A DNA stretch of 64,000 nt from Xanthomonas sp. AM6 (GTDB lineage: Bacteria > Pseudomonadota > Gammaproteobacteria > Xanthomonadales > Xanthomonadaceae), in contig NZ_CP106869.1 of NCBI RefSeq assembly GCF_025665335.1, positions 1,762,501-1,826,500 on the forward strand, read 5' to 3'. Both the position numbers and the translations under genes were made by a program. The notes under the pieces were generated by a model that ran no database searches, was not told the origin of the DNA, and worked only from the letters and a program-made list of their open reading frames with translations. Positions within the stretch are counted from its first letter, which is position 1. The number at the start of each line of letters is the position of its first letter. Positions 28,698 to 39,895 of this stretch are shown piece after piece.

Positions 28698-29255
28698 TCA
28701 GACCGCCATCAGTTCCTGTTCCTTGCCCTTGACCACGTCGTCGACGTCCTTGATCGCCTTGTCGGTCAGCTTCTGGATGTCGTCCTCGGCGGCGCGCGCC
28801 TCGTCCTCGGTGACCTTCTTGTCCTTCAGCAGATCCTTGATCTGCTGGTTGGCGTCGCGGCGGATGTTGCGGATCGCGACCTTGCTGTCCTCGCCCTCGC
28901 TGTGCACGACCTTGGACAGCTCGCGGCGGCGCTCCTCGGTCAGCGCGGGCAGGTTGAGGCGGATCGTGGTGCCGGCGGTGTTCGGGGTCAGGCCCAGGTC
29001 CGAGGCCAGGATCGCCTTCTCCACCGCGCTGACCATCTGCTTTTCCCACGGGCTGATGGTCAGCGAGCGGGCATCGGCCACGGCGACGCTGGCGACCTGG
29101 CTCAGCGGCATTTCCGACCCGTAGTAGTTGACCTTCAGGTGCTCGACCAGGGCGGTCGAGGCGCGGCCGGTACGCACCTTGATGAGCGTATGGCGCAGCG
29201 CATCGATGCTCTTGGCCATGCGGGTCTGTGCGTCTTGCTTGATTTCGTTGAGCAT
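28698..29255 (-). CDS. frr: Ribosome recycling factor
   Basis: Frr splits post-termination ribosomes with EF-G. The 185-aa length is exactly the family norm. Typical segments are MLNEIKQDAQTRMAKSIDAL, KVRTGRASTALVEHLKVNYYG, the conserved SPWEK motif, and NLPALTEERRRELSKVV and IRRDANQQIKDL. It lies downstream of pyrH, the standard pyrH-frr order, with an inserted heptad-repeat hairpin in the 194-bp gap. Confidence 0.97.
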   Translation of the reverse strand: MLNEIKQDAQTRMAKSIDALRHTLIKVRTGRASTALVEHLKVNYYGSEMPLSQVASVAVADARSLTISPWEKQMVSAVEKAILASDLGLTPNTAGTTIRLNLPALTEERRRELSKVVHSEGEDSKVAIRNIRRDANQQIKDLLKDKKVTEDEARAAEDDIQKLTDKAIKDVDDVVKGKEQELMAV

Positions 29256-29299
29256 CGCCGGTGTCCGTGCTGAATCTGAATCGGACGATTATAGCCTGC

Positions 29300-29445
29300 C
29301 GGGAATGGGGAATCGGGAATGGGGAATGGCAAAGGCAGATCCCGGCACGATTGACTGAACGACGCGCCGCGGGGAAGTAGCCTCGCGGCAATGTTGCAGC
29401 GCGCAACGCTCTTGCGATTCCCCAATCCCGAATCCCGATTCCCGG
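29300..29445. repeat. GGGAATC-heptad inverted repeat between pyrH and frr
   Basis: Heptads GGGAATGGGGAATCGGGAAT (29301-29329) face inverted heptads GATTCCCCAATCCCGAATCC (29416-29445). The right arm ends 4 bp before the pyrH stop codon. The loop is about 85 bp. It lies wholly between the two genes. Confidence 0.8.
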
Positions 29446-29449
29446 CTCT

Positions 29450-30172
29450 TCAGCTGCGCCCCTTGACCAAGGTCCCGATCTCCGCCCCGTGCAGGATCTT
29501 CAGCAGTTCGCCCGGCTGGCCCATGTTGAAGATGCGCAGCGGCAGGTCGCTGTCGCGGGCCAGCGCGAACGCAGCGGTGTCCATCACTTCCAGGTTGCGG
29601 GCGATCACTTCGTCGTAGGTCAGGCTGTCGAAGCGCACCGCGTCGGCGTGCTTCTTCGGGTCCTTGTCGTACACGCCGTCGACCTTGGTCGCTTTCAACA
29701 GCAGGTCGGCGCCGATCTCGATCGCGCGCAGCGCCGCGCCGGAGTCGGTGGTGAAGAACGGGTTGCCGGTACCGGCGGCGAAGATCGCGATGCGGCCCTT
29801 CTCCAGGTGGCGGATCGCGCGGCGGCGGATGAAGTCCTCGCACACGTCGTTGATCTTGATCGCGCTCATCACCCGCACCTTGGCGCCGAGCTTCTCCAGC
29901 GCGTCCTGCATCGCCAGCGCGTTGATGACCGTGGCCAGCATGCCCATGTGGTCGCCGGTGACCCGGTCCATGCCGCCGGCGGCCAGGCCGGCGCCGCGGA
30001 AGATGTTGCCGCCGCCGATCACCAGCGCCACTTCCGCGCCGGCCTGCTGCGCCTCGATCACTTCATGGGCGAGGCGGTTGATGACCTTGGGGTCGATGCC
30101 GTAGTCCCCGTCCCCCATCAGCGCTTCGCCGGAAAGTTTCAACAGGATGCGGCGATAGGCGAGCTGGGACAT
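29450..30172 (-). CDS. pyrH: Uridylate kinase
   Basis: PyrH phosphorylates UMP to UDP. The 240-aa product (E. coli 241) has the N-terminal lysine motif [47 protein letters not shown], and [19 protein letters not shown] with [18 protein letters not shown] 30172 has an AGGT ribosome-binding site 4 bp upstream; the frame extends far upstream but without family sequence. Confidence 0.97.
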   Translation of the reverse strand: MSQLAYRRILLKLSGEALMGDGDYGIDPKVINRLAHEVIEAQQAGAEVALVIGGGNIFRGAGLAAGGMDRVTGDHMGMLATVINALAMQDALEKLGAKVRVMSAIKINDVCEDFIRRRAIRHLEKGRIAIFAAGTGNPFFTTDSGAALRAIEIGADLLLKATKVDGVYDKDPKKHADAVRFDSLTYDEVIARNLEVMDTAAFALARDSDLPLRIFNMGQPGELLKILHGAEIGTLVKGRS

Positions 30173-30249
30173 GGTGACCTCGTTGGGGGGACGGGCAAAC
30201 CATGTGATTCTAGCCGAAGCGGCGCGCGGAATCTGCCGCGGGCCGCGGC

Positions 30250-31755
30250 TCAGGCCAGGGTGTCGCGGAACGAGCGCGCGGTGACGCGGTTGCGGCCGCC
30301 GTGCTTGGAGCTGTACAGCATGTCGTCGGCGGCCTGCAGCAGTTCCTGCGCGGTGCTGAAGCGCTCGCGCCCGCCCTGGGTGGCGATGCCGGCGGAGAAG
30401 CTGATGTGCAGCGGCCCGCCCTTCACCTCGGCCATCGGCCGCTGCACGATGTCGGTGAGGATGCGCCGGATCACGTTCAGCGCGGCTTCCTCGCTGGTGT
30501 TGGGCAGCAGCACCAGGAATTCCTCGCCGCCGAAGCGGGCCACGGTGTCGCTGCTGCGCAACAGCGGCTGCAGGGCCTGCGCGAACGCGCGCAGCACCTG
30601 GTCGCCGATCAGGTGGCCGTGGGCGTCGTTGATCTTCTTGAAGTCGTCCAGGTCGATGAAGGCGACCGACAGCGGCCAGTCGTGGCGCGTGGCCAGGTCG
30701 AACTGCTGGGCGAGCAGCACCTCCAGCTGGTGCCGGTTGTAGACCCCGGTCAGCGCGTCGCGGCTGGCCTGCTCGGCCAGGCGCCGCGCCCGGTGTTCCG
30801 ATTCGTCGGCCTGGTGCCGCGCCTGGGTGGCTTCCTGGATCTCGCGCAGGTTGCGCAGCACCATCAGTTCGCGGGCATGGCTGATGATCGCGTCGATCCG
30901 CTCCGGCTGGGCGATGCGCACATCGAAGATCGGGCCGATTTCCGGCAGCGCCGCGGCCACGCCGGCGATCACCTCGTCGAAGCGGCGGCTGTCCAGCTGC
31001 AGGTCGCGGTAGGCGCGCGCCATCGCCAGGTCGCGCGCGGCGTCGGGGTCGGCGGCCAGCCAGATGTCGGCGATGCTGGCCGACAGCAGCACGCAGCGGC
31101 CGAAGGTGTCCGTCGCCGGCTCGGCGCCGGCGCTGCGGCCGATGCTGCGCTGCAGGTAGTCGGGCAGTTTCCACTTGCGCGCCAGCCAGGCGCCGACCTC
31201 GGCGTGGTCGCAGCCCAGCCGTTCGCGCTCCAGCGCGGCCAGGGCCTCGCCGGCGCTGTCGCCGGCCTCGCGCAGCAGCGGCGCGTACTCGCCGTGGCAC
31301 ACGTGCAGCAGCGCCAGCGCGCCCATGTCCTGCAGCAGCCCGGCCAGCATCAGTTCCTCGTGCTTGCGCAGGCCCATGGCCTGGCCGAGCATGCGGCTGG
31401 CCAGCGCCGACAGCACGCTGCGCCGCCAGATCCGTTCCTGCAGGTCGCTGGAGGCGGTGCCGTCGCGCAGGCTCTGCACCATCGAAAAGCCCAGCGCCAG
31501 GCTCAGCGCGGCATTGAGCCCGAGCATGGTCAGCGCCTGGCCGAGGTTGTCGATGCGGCGCCGGCTGGCGTACAGCGGCGAGTTGGCGATGCGCAGCATG
31601 CGCGCGCTCAGCGCCATGTCCATCGCGATGGTGTCGGCGGTGGTGGCGAGATCGACGTCCGGATCCTGGGCCAGGTCGATGATGCGCAGCGCAATCCCGG
31701 GCGGCGAGGGCAGGTTGCGGGAGTGAGCCAGGATGGCTTCGAGTTCAGGGCGCAT
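30250..31755 (-). CDS. HDOD-GGDEF diguanylate cyclase
   Basis: The 501-aa protein has an N-terminal HDOD domain (about residues 1-215: [42 protein letters not shown]) and a C-terminal GGDEF domain (about residues 325-495). The latter has [20 protein letters not shown] and the intact active site [13 protein letters not shown]. An RSSD allosteric I-site lies five residues before GGEEF. It should make cyclic di-GMP with product inhibition. HDOD domains are non-hydrolytic signalling modules in many Xanthomonas and related proteins. The gene is inserted between tsf and pyrH. ATG 31755 is preferred to a TTG 30 bp upstream. Confidence 0.9.
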   Translation of the reverse strand: MRPELEAILAHSRNLPSPPGIALRIIDLAQDPDVDLATTADTIAMDMALSARMLRIANSPLYASRRRIDNLGQALTMLGLNAALSLALGFSMVQSLRDGTASSDLQERIWRRSVLSALASRMLGQAMGLRKHEELMLAGLLQDMGALALLHVCHGEYAPLLREAGDSAGEALAALERERLGCDHAEVGAWLARKWKLPDYLQRSIGRSAGAEPATDTFGRCVLLSASIADIWLAADPDAARDLAMARAYRDLQLDSRRFDEVIAGVAAALPEIGPIFDVRIAQPERIDAIISHARELMVLRNLREIQEATQARHQADESEHRARRLAEQASRDALTGVYNRHQLEVLLAQQFDLATRHDWPLSVAFIDLDDFKKINDAHGHLIGDQVLRAFAQALQPLLRSSDTVARFGGEEFLVLLPNTSEEAALNVIRRILTDIVQRPMAEVKGGPLHISFSAGIATQGGRERFSTAQELLQAADDMLYSSKHGGRNRVTARSFRDTLA

Positions 31756-31818
31756 GCGGTTCCGCGTGAAGTGTGATCGGGGCAACGATATGTCCCCCCC
31801 GCGCAGCGTACCACCGGC

Positions 31819-31851
31819 AAAAAAAAAGCCGCGACAATGCGCGGCTTTTTT
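31819..31851 (-). terminator. Bidirectional intrinsic terminator after tsf
   Basis: GCCGCG (31828-31833), a 6-nt loop and CGCGGC (31840-31845) are flanked by nine A's on one side and six T's on the other, so the hairpin can terminate in both directions. It lies 19 bp past the tsf stop and separates rpsB-tsf from the HDOD-GGDEF gene. Confidence 0.9.
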
Positions 31852-31869
31852 GTCCCCGGGACGGCGGAC

Positions 31870-32748
31870 TCAGGCCAGGCCGGCCTGCTTCATCACTTCG
31901 GCGGCGTAGTCTTCCACCACCTTCTCGATGCCTTCGCCCACGGCCAGGCGCTGGAAACCGACCACGTCGGCGCCGGCGGCCTTGACCGCCTGCTCCACGC
32001 TCTGGTCGGTGTTCAGCACGTAGGGCTGGCCGTACAGGGTGACTTCGTTGACGATCTTGGCGATCTTGCCGCTGATGATCTTCTCCAGGATGTCGGCCGG
32101 CTTGGCCTTGTCCTTTTCCGACATCTTGGCCAGCTCGATCTCCTTTTCCTTGGCCACGAACTCGGCCGGGACGTCGGACGCCTTCACGTGCGGCGGGTTC
32201 ATCGCCGCGATGTGCATGGCGATGCCGCGGGCCAGCTCGATGTCGCCGCCCTTGACCTCGACCAGCACGCCGATGCGGCCGCCGTGCACGTAGGCGGCGA
32301 CGTTGTTGGCGCTGTCGATGCGCACCAGGCGGCGCACCTGCACGTTCTCGCCGACCTTGGCGATGACCGCGGCGCGGGCTTCCTCGACGGTCTCGCCGCT
32401 GGGCAGCTTGGCGCTCTTCAGCGCCTCGGCGTCGGCGGCGTCGGAGTTCAGCGCGGCCTGGACCACGGCTTCGGTGAAGGCCAGGAAGTTGTTGTCCTTG
32501 GCGACGAAGTCGGTCTCGGAGTTGATCTCCACCAGCACGGCCTTGCCGCCGTCCTGGGCCATGGCGATGCGGCCTTCGGCGGCGACTCGGTCGGCCTTCT
32601 TGTCGGCCTTGGCCAGGCCCGACTTGCGCAGCCACTCGGCGGCGTTGTCGATATGGCCGGCGTTCTCGGTGAGCGCCTTCTTGCATTCCATCATGCCGGC
32701 GCCGGTGCGCTCGCGCAGTTCCTTGACCAGGGAAGCAGTGATTTCCAC
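31870..32748 (-). CDS. tsf: Elongation factor Ts
   Basis: EF-Ts is the nucleotide-exchange factor for EF-Tu. The 292-aa protein has the N-terminal UBA-like module ([22 protein letters not shown]), then [29 protein letters not shown] (split in the family as two signatures) and [23 protein letters not shown]. It follows rpsB with a 147-bp structured gap, the usual rpsB-tsf operon. Confidence 0.97.
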   Translation of the reverse strand: MEITASLVKELRERTGAGMMECKKALTENAGHIDNAAEWLRKSGLAKADKKADRVAAEGRIAMAQDGGKAVLVEINSETDFVAKDNNFLAFTEAVVQAALNSDAADAEALKSAKLPSGETVEEARAAVIAKVGENVQVRRLVRIDSANNVAAYVHGGRIGVLVEVKGGDIELARGIAMHIAAMNPPHVKASDVPAEFVAKEKEIELAKMSEKDKAKPADILEKIISGKIAKIVNEVTLYGQPYVLNTDQSVEQAVKAAGADVVGFQRLAVGEGIEKVVEDYAAEVMKQAGLA

Positions 32749-32830
32749 GGGGTGACCTCACAAAAGGTGGGAAAGGGCCGGCTTGCGGCCGGCCGGGAAT
32801 TCGGGGAGCGGGCGCTTGCGGCGCCCGCGA

Positions 32831-32883
32831 ACCCGGGCGCGCAGCGCGCGCCGGGTGGCGACTGCGCATGTTCGCGCAGTCGC
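32831..32883 (-). promoter_or_regulatory. rpsB-tsf intercistronic hairpins
   Basis: Two strong stems lie 13-65 bp past the rpsB stop: GCGACTGCGC/GCGCAGTCGC with a 6-nt loop (32858-32883), then a stem built on CCCGG/CCGGG with GCGCGC arms (32831-32856). Neither has a U-tract. They are likely partial attenuation or processing hairpins lowering tsf transcript level, by analogy with the E. coli rpsB-tsf spacer. Confidence 0.5.
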
Positions 32884-32895
32884 ATGGCGCGCCGG

Positions 32896-33696
32896 TTACT
32901 CGGCGGCGGGGGCGGCTTCTTCGGCCTTCTTGCCGTTCTTGCGCGGGCCGCGGCCCTTGTCGTCGCCGGCGTCGCCGCCGAACTCTTCCTCGCGCACGCT
33001 GGCGGCGTTCGGCGCGGCGGCCTTGCCTTCCAGCACGGCGTCGGCGGCGGCGCGCGCGTACAGCTGCACGGCACGGATGGCGTCGTCGTTGCCCGGGATG
33101 GCGTAGTCCACCAGTTCCGGGTTGTAGTTGGTGTCGACCACCGCGATCACCGGGATGCCGAGCTTCTTGGCTTCCTTGATGGCGATGTCTTCATGGCCGA
33201 TGTCGATGACGAACAGCGCGTCCGGCAGGCGGTTCATTTCCTTGATGCCGCCCAGCGAGGCCAGCAGCTTTTCGCGCTCGCGGCGCAGGGTCAGCACTTC
33301 GTGCTTGACCAGCTTGTCGAAGGTGCCGTCGGTTTCGGCCGCTTCCAGCTCCTTCAGACGCGCCACCGACTGCTTGACGGTGCGGAAGTTGGTCAGCGTG
33401 CCGCCCAGCCAGCGCTGGGTCATGAACGGCTGGCCGCAACGCTCGGCCTCTTCCTTCACCGAGTCGCGGGCGCTGCGCTTGGTGCCCAGGAACAGGATGG
33501 TGCCGCGCTTCTGCGCGACGCTGGAGATGAAGTTCATCGCGTCGTTGAACAGCGGAACCGTCTTCTCGAGGTTGATGATGTGGATCTTGCCGCGCGCGCC
33601 GAAGATGTACGGCGCCATCTTGGGGTTCCAGTAGCGGGTCTGGTGGCCGAAGTGGACGCCGGCTTCCAGCATCTGACGCATGGTGACCTGGGGCAT
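32896..33696 (-). CDS. rpsB: 30S ribosomal protein S2
   Basis: The 266-aa product matches S2: [75 protein letters not shown], and [19 protein letters not shown] with PVIAVVDTN. The C-terminus has a charged Lys/Glu-rich tail ([17 protein letters not shown]) longer than in E. coli (241 aa). It is divergent from map and preceded by a long leader. Confidence 0.97.
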   Translation of the reverse strand: MPQVTMRQMLEAGVHFGHQTRYWNPKMAPYIFGARGKIHIINLEKTVPLFNDAMNFISSVAQKRGTILFLGTKRSARDSVKEEAERCGQPFMTQRWLGGTLTNFRTVKQSVARLKELEAAETDGTFDKLVKHEVLTLRREREKLLASLGGIKEMNRLPDALFVIDIGHEDIAIKEAKKLGIPVIAVVDTNYNPELVDYAIPGNDDAIRAVQLYARAAADAVLEGKAAAPNAASVREEEFGGDAGDDKGRGPRKNGKKAEEAAPAAE

Positions 33697-33928
33697 TGCA
33701 GTGACTCCTGAGGGGGAACCGGCCGTGCGCGGGCGATTGGAGGTGAGTCCGCGCATGGACATGCAGGCCCTGGCGGGCTTGCACGACGATTCCGGGGTTG
33801 GGCCTCCCTGCGGCCTTACGTGACCGAACTCCTCGCGGAGCACCCCGGCACGGGCGATGGCAGCAGGTGTGAATTCGCCGGTGCGTCCGGCGTGGACGGT
33901 CCGCCGGCCCGGGCGGGCGCAACGAAGC
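33697..33928 (-). promoter_or_regulatory. Long rpsB leader, possible S2 autoregulatory element
   Basis: About 230 nt separate the predicted rpsB start of transcription from its ATG, far more than needed for a ribosome-binding site. The leader contains small stems such as GCCC/GGGC and GTCC/GGAC near 33750-33790. S2 represses rpsB-tsf through the rpsB leader in E. coli and other gammaproteobacteria, so a similar element is plausible. I cannot match the known motif by eye. Confidence 0.4.
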
Positions 33929-33934
33929 AGCGGA

Positions 33935-33963
33935 ACTATAGCCGGCCGCGGCCGCCGGCGCAA
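33935..33963 (-). promoter_or_regulatory. Sigma-70-type promoter of rpsB-tsf
   Basis: On the minus strand TTGCGC (33963-33958), a 17-bp spacer and TATAGT (33940-33935) form a good sigma-70 promoter in GC-rich surroundings. Transcription would start near 33928 toward rpsB. Confidence 0.65.
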
Positions 33964-34088
33964 ATGCGCCCGGGTGTGGGCGGCCGGGGCGATGCCGACC
34001 CGGCGCCGGTCGGGGCGTCCGGCGCCGATGGGCCGGTGGCCGGGGCCGTCGCCCGGCGGCAAAAACGGCCCCACGCCGCATCGGCGCG

Positions 34089-34116
34089 TTCAGGAAAGCC
34101 GCGGATGAGCGATAAT
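34089..34116 (+). promoter_or_regulatory. Candidate leaderless promoter of map
   Basis: GATAAT (34111-34116) lies 7 bp before the ATG at 34124, the distance from a -10 box to the first transcribed base. A weak TTCAGG lies 16 bp upstream. If used, the map message starts at its ATG, which would exclude the alternative start at 34115 that overlaps the box. Confidence 0.4.
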
Positions 34117-34123
34117 GGCGGGC

Positions 34124-34900
34124 ATGACCGTCAATCTGAAAACCCCCCAGGACATCGAGAAGATGCGCATCGCCGGCCGCCTGGCCGCCGAGGTGCTCGA
34201 CATGATCGGGCCGCACGTGAAGCCCGGCGTGACCACCGCCGAGCTGGACCGGCTGTGCCACGACCACATCGTCAACGTGCAGCAGGTGGTGCCGGCCAAC
34301 GTCGGCTACCGCGGCTACCCGAAGACGGTGTGCAGCTCGGTCAACAACGTGATCTGCCACGGCATCCCCAGCGACAGCAAGGTGCTCAAGGACGGCGACA
34401 TCGTCAACATCGACGTCACCGTGATCAAGGACGGCTGGCATGGCGACACCAGCCGCATGTACTACGTCGGCACCCCGTCGGTGATGGCGCGGCGCCTGGT
34501 CGAGGCGACCTACGAGGCGATGTGGCGCGGCATCCGCGCGGTGCGGCCGGGCGCCACCCTCGGCGACGTCGGCCATGCGATCCAGCAGTACGCCGAGGGC
34601 GAGCGCTTCAGCGTGGTGCGCGAGTACTGCGGCCACGGCATCGGCAAGGTCTACCACGACGAGCCGCAGGTGCTGCACTACGGCCGTCCCGGCGAAGGCC
34701 TGGTGCTCAAGCCGGGCATGACCTTCACCATCGAGCCGATGATCAACGAAGGCTCGCGCTTCACCCGCGTGCTGCCCGACGGCTGGACCGTGGTGACCAA
34801 GGACCGCAAGCTGTCGGCGCAGTGGGAGCACATGATCGCGGTCACCGAGGACGGCGTGGACGTGCTGACCCTGTCGCCCGGCGGCCTCGGCGAACCGTGA
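34124..34900 (+). CDS. map: Methionine aminopeptidase, type I
   Basis: MAP removes the initiator Met from new proteins. The 258-aa product has the metal ligands in [25 protein letters not shown] (two Asp), [20 protein letters not shown] (His) and [10 protein letters not shown] and [24 protein letters not shown] (two Glu). The substrate His is in [10 protein letters not shown]. Type Ia length is normal. An alternative ATG at 34115 adds three residues. Its stop overlaps the glnD start (GTGA). Confidence 0.96.
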   Translation: MTVNLKTPQDIEKMRIAGRLAAEVLDMIGPHVKPGVTTAELDRLCHDHIVNVQQVVPANVGYRGYPKTVCSSVNNVICHGIPSDSKVLKDGDIVNIDVTVIKDGWHGDTSRMYYVGTPSVMARRLVEATYEAMWRGIRAVRPGATLGDVGHAIQQYAEGERFSVVREYCGHGIGKVYHDEPQVLHYGRPGEGLVLKPGMTFTIEPMINEGSRFTRVLPDGWTVVTKDRKLSAQWEHMIAVTEDGVDVLTLSPGGLGEP

Positions 34901-37541
34901 GCCTGCTGCCGGCCGGGACCGATGCCGGCATGCCCGATGCGGCCGCCGACGATGCGGACTGGGCCGCGGCGGCCCGGCAGCTGCTGGCCCAGGCCGATGC
35001 GCGGCTGAACAAGCGCTTCGACCAGGGCGACGACATCGACCGCCTGCTGGCGCTGCGCGCGCGCGCGCTGGACCAGTTGATCCGGCACGCCTGGAGTCGC
35101 TGCCTGCCGCGCGACGCCGGGCTGGCGCTGTACGCGGTCGGCGGCTACGGCCGCGGCGAACTGTTCCCGCGTTCAGACATCGACCTGCTGATCCTCGGCG
35201 AGGCCGACCGCCAGCGCGACCACGAACAGGGGTTGGCGCGGCTGTTCGCGCTGCTCTGGCACGCCGGCGTGCCGGTCAGCCACGCGGTGCGCTCGGCCGC
35301 GGAATGCACCGCCGCCTGCGCCGACCAGACCGTGCTGACCGCGCTGATCGAGGCGCGCCCGCTGCTGGCCGACGCCGCCGCCCGCGCCGCGCTGGCCGCG
35401 GCGATCGCGCCGCAGCAGGTGTGGCCGCCGCGCGCGTTCTTCCTGGCCAAGCGCGAGGAACTGCAGACCCGCCACCAGCGCTTCGGCGACACCGCCGACA
35501 ACCTGGAACCGGACATCAAGGACGGCCCGGGCGGGCTGCGCGACCTGCATACGCTGGGCTGGATGGCGCTGCGCGCGTTCGGCGTGCGCGACCTGGAGGC
35601 GCTGATCGGGCTCGGCCACGTCGGCGGCGACGAGGCCGCGGCGCTGCGCCGCGAGCGCCGCGAACTGGCGCGGCTGCGCTACGGGCTGCACCTGGTCGCC
35701 AACCGCCCGGAGGAGCGCCTGCGCTTCGACTACCAGAAGACCCTGGCGCAGCGGCTGGGCTTCTCCGACGACGCCGAGAGCCTGGGCGTGGAGAAGATGA
35801 TGCAGCGCTTCTACCGCAGCGCGGCGATCGTGCGCCGGCTCAGCGACCGGCTGCTGCAGCGCTTCGAGGAGCAGTTCGACGGCGAGGCGCAGCCGCAGCC
35901 GCTGGGCGGCGGCTTCTCGCTGCGCCGCGGCTACCTGGCCGCCGACGCCGACGCCGCGGCCTGGCCGCAGGACGACCCGGTGCAGGTGTTCGCGCTGTTC
36001 GCGACCTGGGCCGCGCACGGCGAGGTGCGCGGGCTGCATTCGCTGACCGCGCGCGCGCTGGCCGAGGCATTGCCGCGGCTGCCCGCCTATGCCGATGCCG
36101 GCGCGCTGGCGCGCGAGCGCTTCCTGGGCCTGCTGCGCGGCCCGCGCGCGGTGCAGACGCTGACCCGGATGGCGCGGCTGGGCGTGCTCGGGCAATGGAT
36201 CCCGGCGTTCGCGCAGGTCTCCGGGCGCATGCAGTTCGACCTGTTCCACGTGTACACGGTGGACCAGCACACGCTGATGGTGCTGAAGAACATCGCCGTG
36301 TTCGCCAGCGCCCGCGCCGACGACCGCTTCTCGATCGCGCACGAGGTGTGGCCGCGGCTGCGCAAGCCGGAACTGCTGCTGCTGGCCGGGCTGTTCCACG
36401 ACATCGCCAAGGGCCGCGGCGGCGACCATTCCGAACTCGGCGCGGTCGACGCGCGCGCGTTCTGCGCCGGCCACGGGCTCAGCGCGGCCGATACCGAGCT
36501 GGTCGCGTGGCTGGTCGAGCAGCACCTGCGGATGTCGGTGACCGCGCAGAAGCAGGACATCTCCGACCCGGACGTGATCCACCGCTTCGCCACCCTGGTC
36601 GGCGACCGCGAGCGCCTGGACTACCTGTACCTGCTGACTTGCGCCGACATCGCCGGCACCAGTCCCAAGCTGTGGAACGCGTGGAAGGACCGGTTGCTGG
36701 CCGACCTGTACTTCGCCGCGCGGCGCGCGCTGCGCGAGGGCCTGGAGCATCCGCTGCCGGTCGCCGAGCGGGTGCAGGAGGCGCGCGAGGCCACGCGCGC
36801 GCTGATGCACATCCAGGGCCACGACGACGCCGTTATCGACCGCCAGTTCGCCGGCATGCCGGACGAGAGCTTCCTGCGCTTCCGCCCCGAACAGCTGGCC
36901 TGGCAGGCCAGTTCGCTGATGGAAGTGGAACTGGGCGGCACCCTGGTCAAGGTGCGCCCGGTCACGCCCGACGACGACGCGCTGGAAGTGTTCGTGTACT
37001 CGCCCGACCGCGACGGCCTGTTCGCCGCGATCGTGATGACCCTGGACCGGCGCGGCTACGGCATCCACCGCGCGCGCGTGCTCGACGCGCCGCACCAGGC
37101 GATCTTCGATACCTTCGAGGTGATGCCGGCCGACGCCTTCGCCAGCGGCGACCCCGCGCAGCTGGAAGCCGCGCTGCGCGAGGCGCTGGCCGGCGACCTG
37201 ACCCGGCTGCGCCCGGCGCGGCGGGTGGTGCCGCGGCAGCTGCGGCACTTCCGCTTCGCGCCGCGCATCGAATTCCGCGAGAGCGTGGACGGCCGCCGCA
37301 CCCGCCTGAGCCTGGTCGCGCCGGACCGCCCCGGGCTGCTGTCGAACGTGGCGCAGGTGCTGCGCCGCCAGCAGCTGCGCGTGCACGACGCGCGCATCGC
37401 CACCTTCGGCGAGCGCGCCGAGGACCTGTTCCAGATCACCGACGAGCACAACCAGCCGTTGCCCGAATCCTCCCGCCAGGCGCTGCATGCCGCATTGCAG
37501 GCCTGCCTGGACCCCGATACCCCGCCCGGAGAATCCCGCTG

Positions 37542-37542
<1 letters not shown>
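34897..37542 (+). CDS. glnD: Bifunctional PII uridylyltransferase/uridylyl-removing enzyme
   Basis: GlnD senses glutamine and adds or removes UMP on PII proteins. The 881-residue product (E. coli 890) has the nucleotidyltransferase motif [19 protein letters not shown], the GlnD linker ([13 protein letters not shown]), an HD domain with [22 protein letters not shown], and two C-terminal ACT domains ([20 protein letters not shown] and [20 protein letters not shown]). The GTG start overlaps the map stop; an in-frame ATG at 34930 is an alternative. The stop overlaps the dapD ATG by one base. Confidence 0.96.
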
Positions 37543-38570
<1,028 letters not shown>

Positions 38571-38809
38571 GGCCGGCAGGGCCGCTGCGCTGCCGAACGC
38601 GCGGTGGCCCGCATGGACGAACGATCGCGATGCCTGCGCATCGCGCAGCGCCCGCGTGGCGGGTGCGCCTGGTCCGTCACGGTTGCGCAAGCGCCCGTAC
38701 ATCGGCGGCCGGATAAGCTCCGGCGAGGTGTCGCGGCGGCGTCGCGGACCGGCCGGTTGTGCCGGGGATGCGCCGCACCCGCGCTGTTCGGCCCCGACAG
38801 GAGAACCGT

Positions 38810-39586
38810 ATGCGAATGACGATGTGTTGCTGGTGGCTGGCGCCTGTGCTCGCGCTGTCCGGATGCGGCGCCGCGCCCGATCGGCAGGCGTCCTCCACCG
38901 CCGGGCGCGGCGTGGCGCCGCCTGCAACCGCGCCTGCGCCTGCGGCGACCGGCGAGACGGCCGCCGCGCCTTCGACGCCGGTTGCCGGGATGGCGGCGGA
39001 CACGCCGCCGGCCGCGCCACTGTCCTGCGCCGCCGACCTCGGCGCCGCCGCCGCTGCCAAGCGGGTGGAGACCTGTGTGCAGGTGTCGCCGGCGACGCAT
39101 CCGCCATGCAACGCGGCCAACAGCTGCGCCCAGATCGAGGACGAGATCGCGCGCAGTTGCGCGCTGTTCGACGGCGAGGGCGCGCCGATGGCGGGCTGCG
39201 GGCCGGCGCCCAAGAGTCCCGAGGCCGCCGCCGCCGTGGTGCAGCGCTACTACTCGGCGATCAACGCGCGCGACTACGACGTGGCATGGCGCCAGTGGGG
39301 CGAGGACGGACGCCCCGGCCAGACCCTGGCGGCGTTCGCGGCCGGCTTCGCGCGCACCCGCTCGACCAGGGTGACGATCGGCACGCTCGGGCCGGGCGAT
39401 GCCGGCGCGGGGTCGCTCTACCAGCCGGTGCCGGTGACCGTGGAGGCGACGCTGGACGACGGTACGCGGCAGCGGTTCCAGGGCACCTACACCCTGCGCC
39501 GCGTCAACGGTGTGGACGGCGCTTCGGCCGAACAGTTGCGCTGGCATATCGGATCGGCCCAGCTCAAGGAAGTGCCGGCGGATTGA
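38810..39586 (+). CDS. Hypothetical lipoprotein
   Basis: The 258-aa protein has a lipoprotein signal (MRMTMCCWWLAPVLALSGC, Cys 19), a long Ala/Pro/Thr-rich linker, a Cys-rich central part (Cys pairs around CAADLG, ETCVQV, PPCNAANSCAQI, SCALF, GCGP) and a C-terminal NTF2/DUF4440-like domain (AVVQRYYSAINARDYDVAWRQWGEDG ... TLRRVNGV). ACAGGAGA precedes ATG 38810 by 5 bp. Function unknown; it is likely an outer-membrane or periplasmic-face protein. It is followed by a 309-bp gap. Confidence 0.65.
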   Translation: MRMTMCCWWLAPVLALSGCGAAPDRQASSTAGRGVAPPATAPAPAATGETAAAPSTPVAGMAADTPPAAPLSCAADLGAAAAAKRVETCVQVSPATHPPCNAANSCAQIEDEIARSCALFDGEGAPMAGCGPAPKSPEAAAAVVQRYYSAINARDYDVAWRQWGEDGRPGQTLAAFAAGFARTRSTRVTIGTLGPGDAGAGSLYQPVPVTVEATLDDGTRQRFQGTYTLRRVNGVDGASAEQLRWHIGSAQLKEVPAD

Positions 39587-39895
39587 TGCCGGCGGCGCCG
39601 TCGCCATGCGCCGCGGTGCGTCGGCCTTCGTGCAGGTGCCGTCGGCCACGCGTCGTATTCGCCGCTTCGGCGCGCCTGCACGATGAAGCCTGGGGCCTGC
39701 TGCGAAGCCTGGGGCCTGCTGCGGCGTCGCCCCGCGCGAACCGCTGCGCGGTTTGGTCGACGGGGTCGAATGCCCCATCGCATGCGCTTTGGGCTGCGTG
39801 ACGCCCGTCTGCATGAGCACCGCGCCGGCGCGGCGGCCTGCATCGGGGGCCAAACCGTCCTACACTCGAACCACGACTTCAGCTCGAGGTGTCCC
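39587..39895. other. Intergenic region with a 19-bp tandem duplication
   Basis: No ORF in this 309-bp region looks real. At 39686-39723 the 19-bp unit GAAGCCTGGGGCCTGCTGC occurs twice in direct tandem. The rest looks unstructured; a promoter for the GH43 gene is expected here but not evident. Confidence 0.6.
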
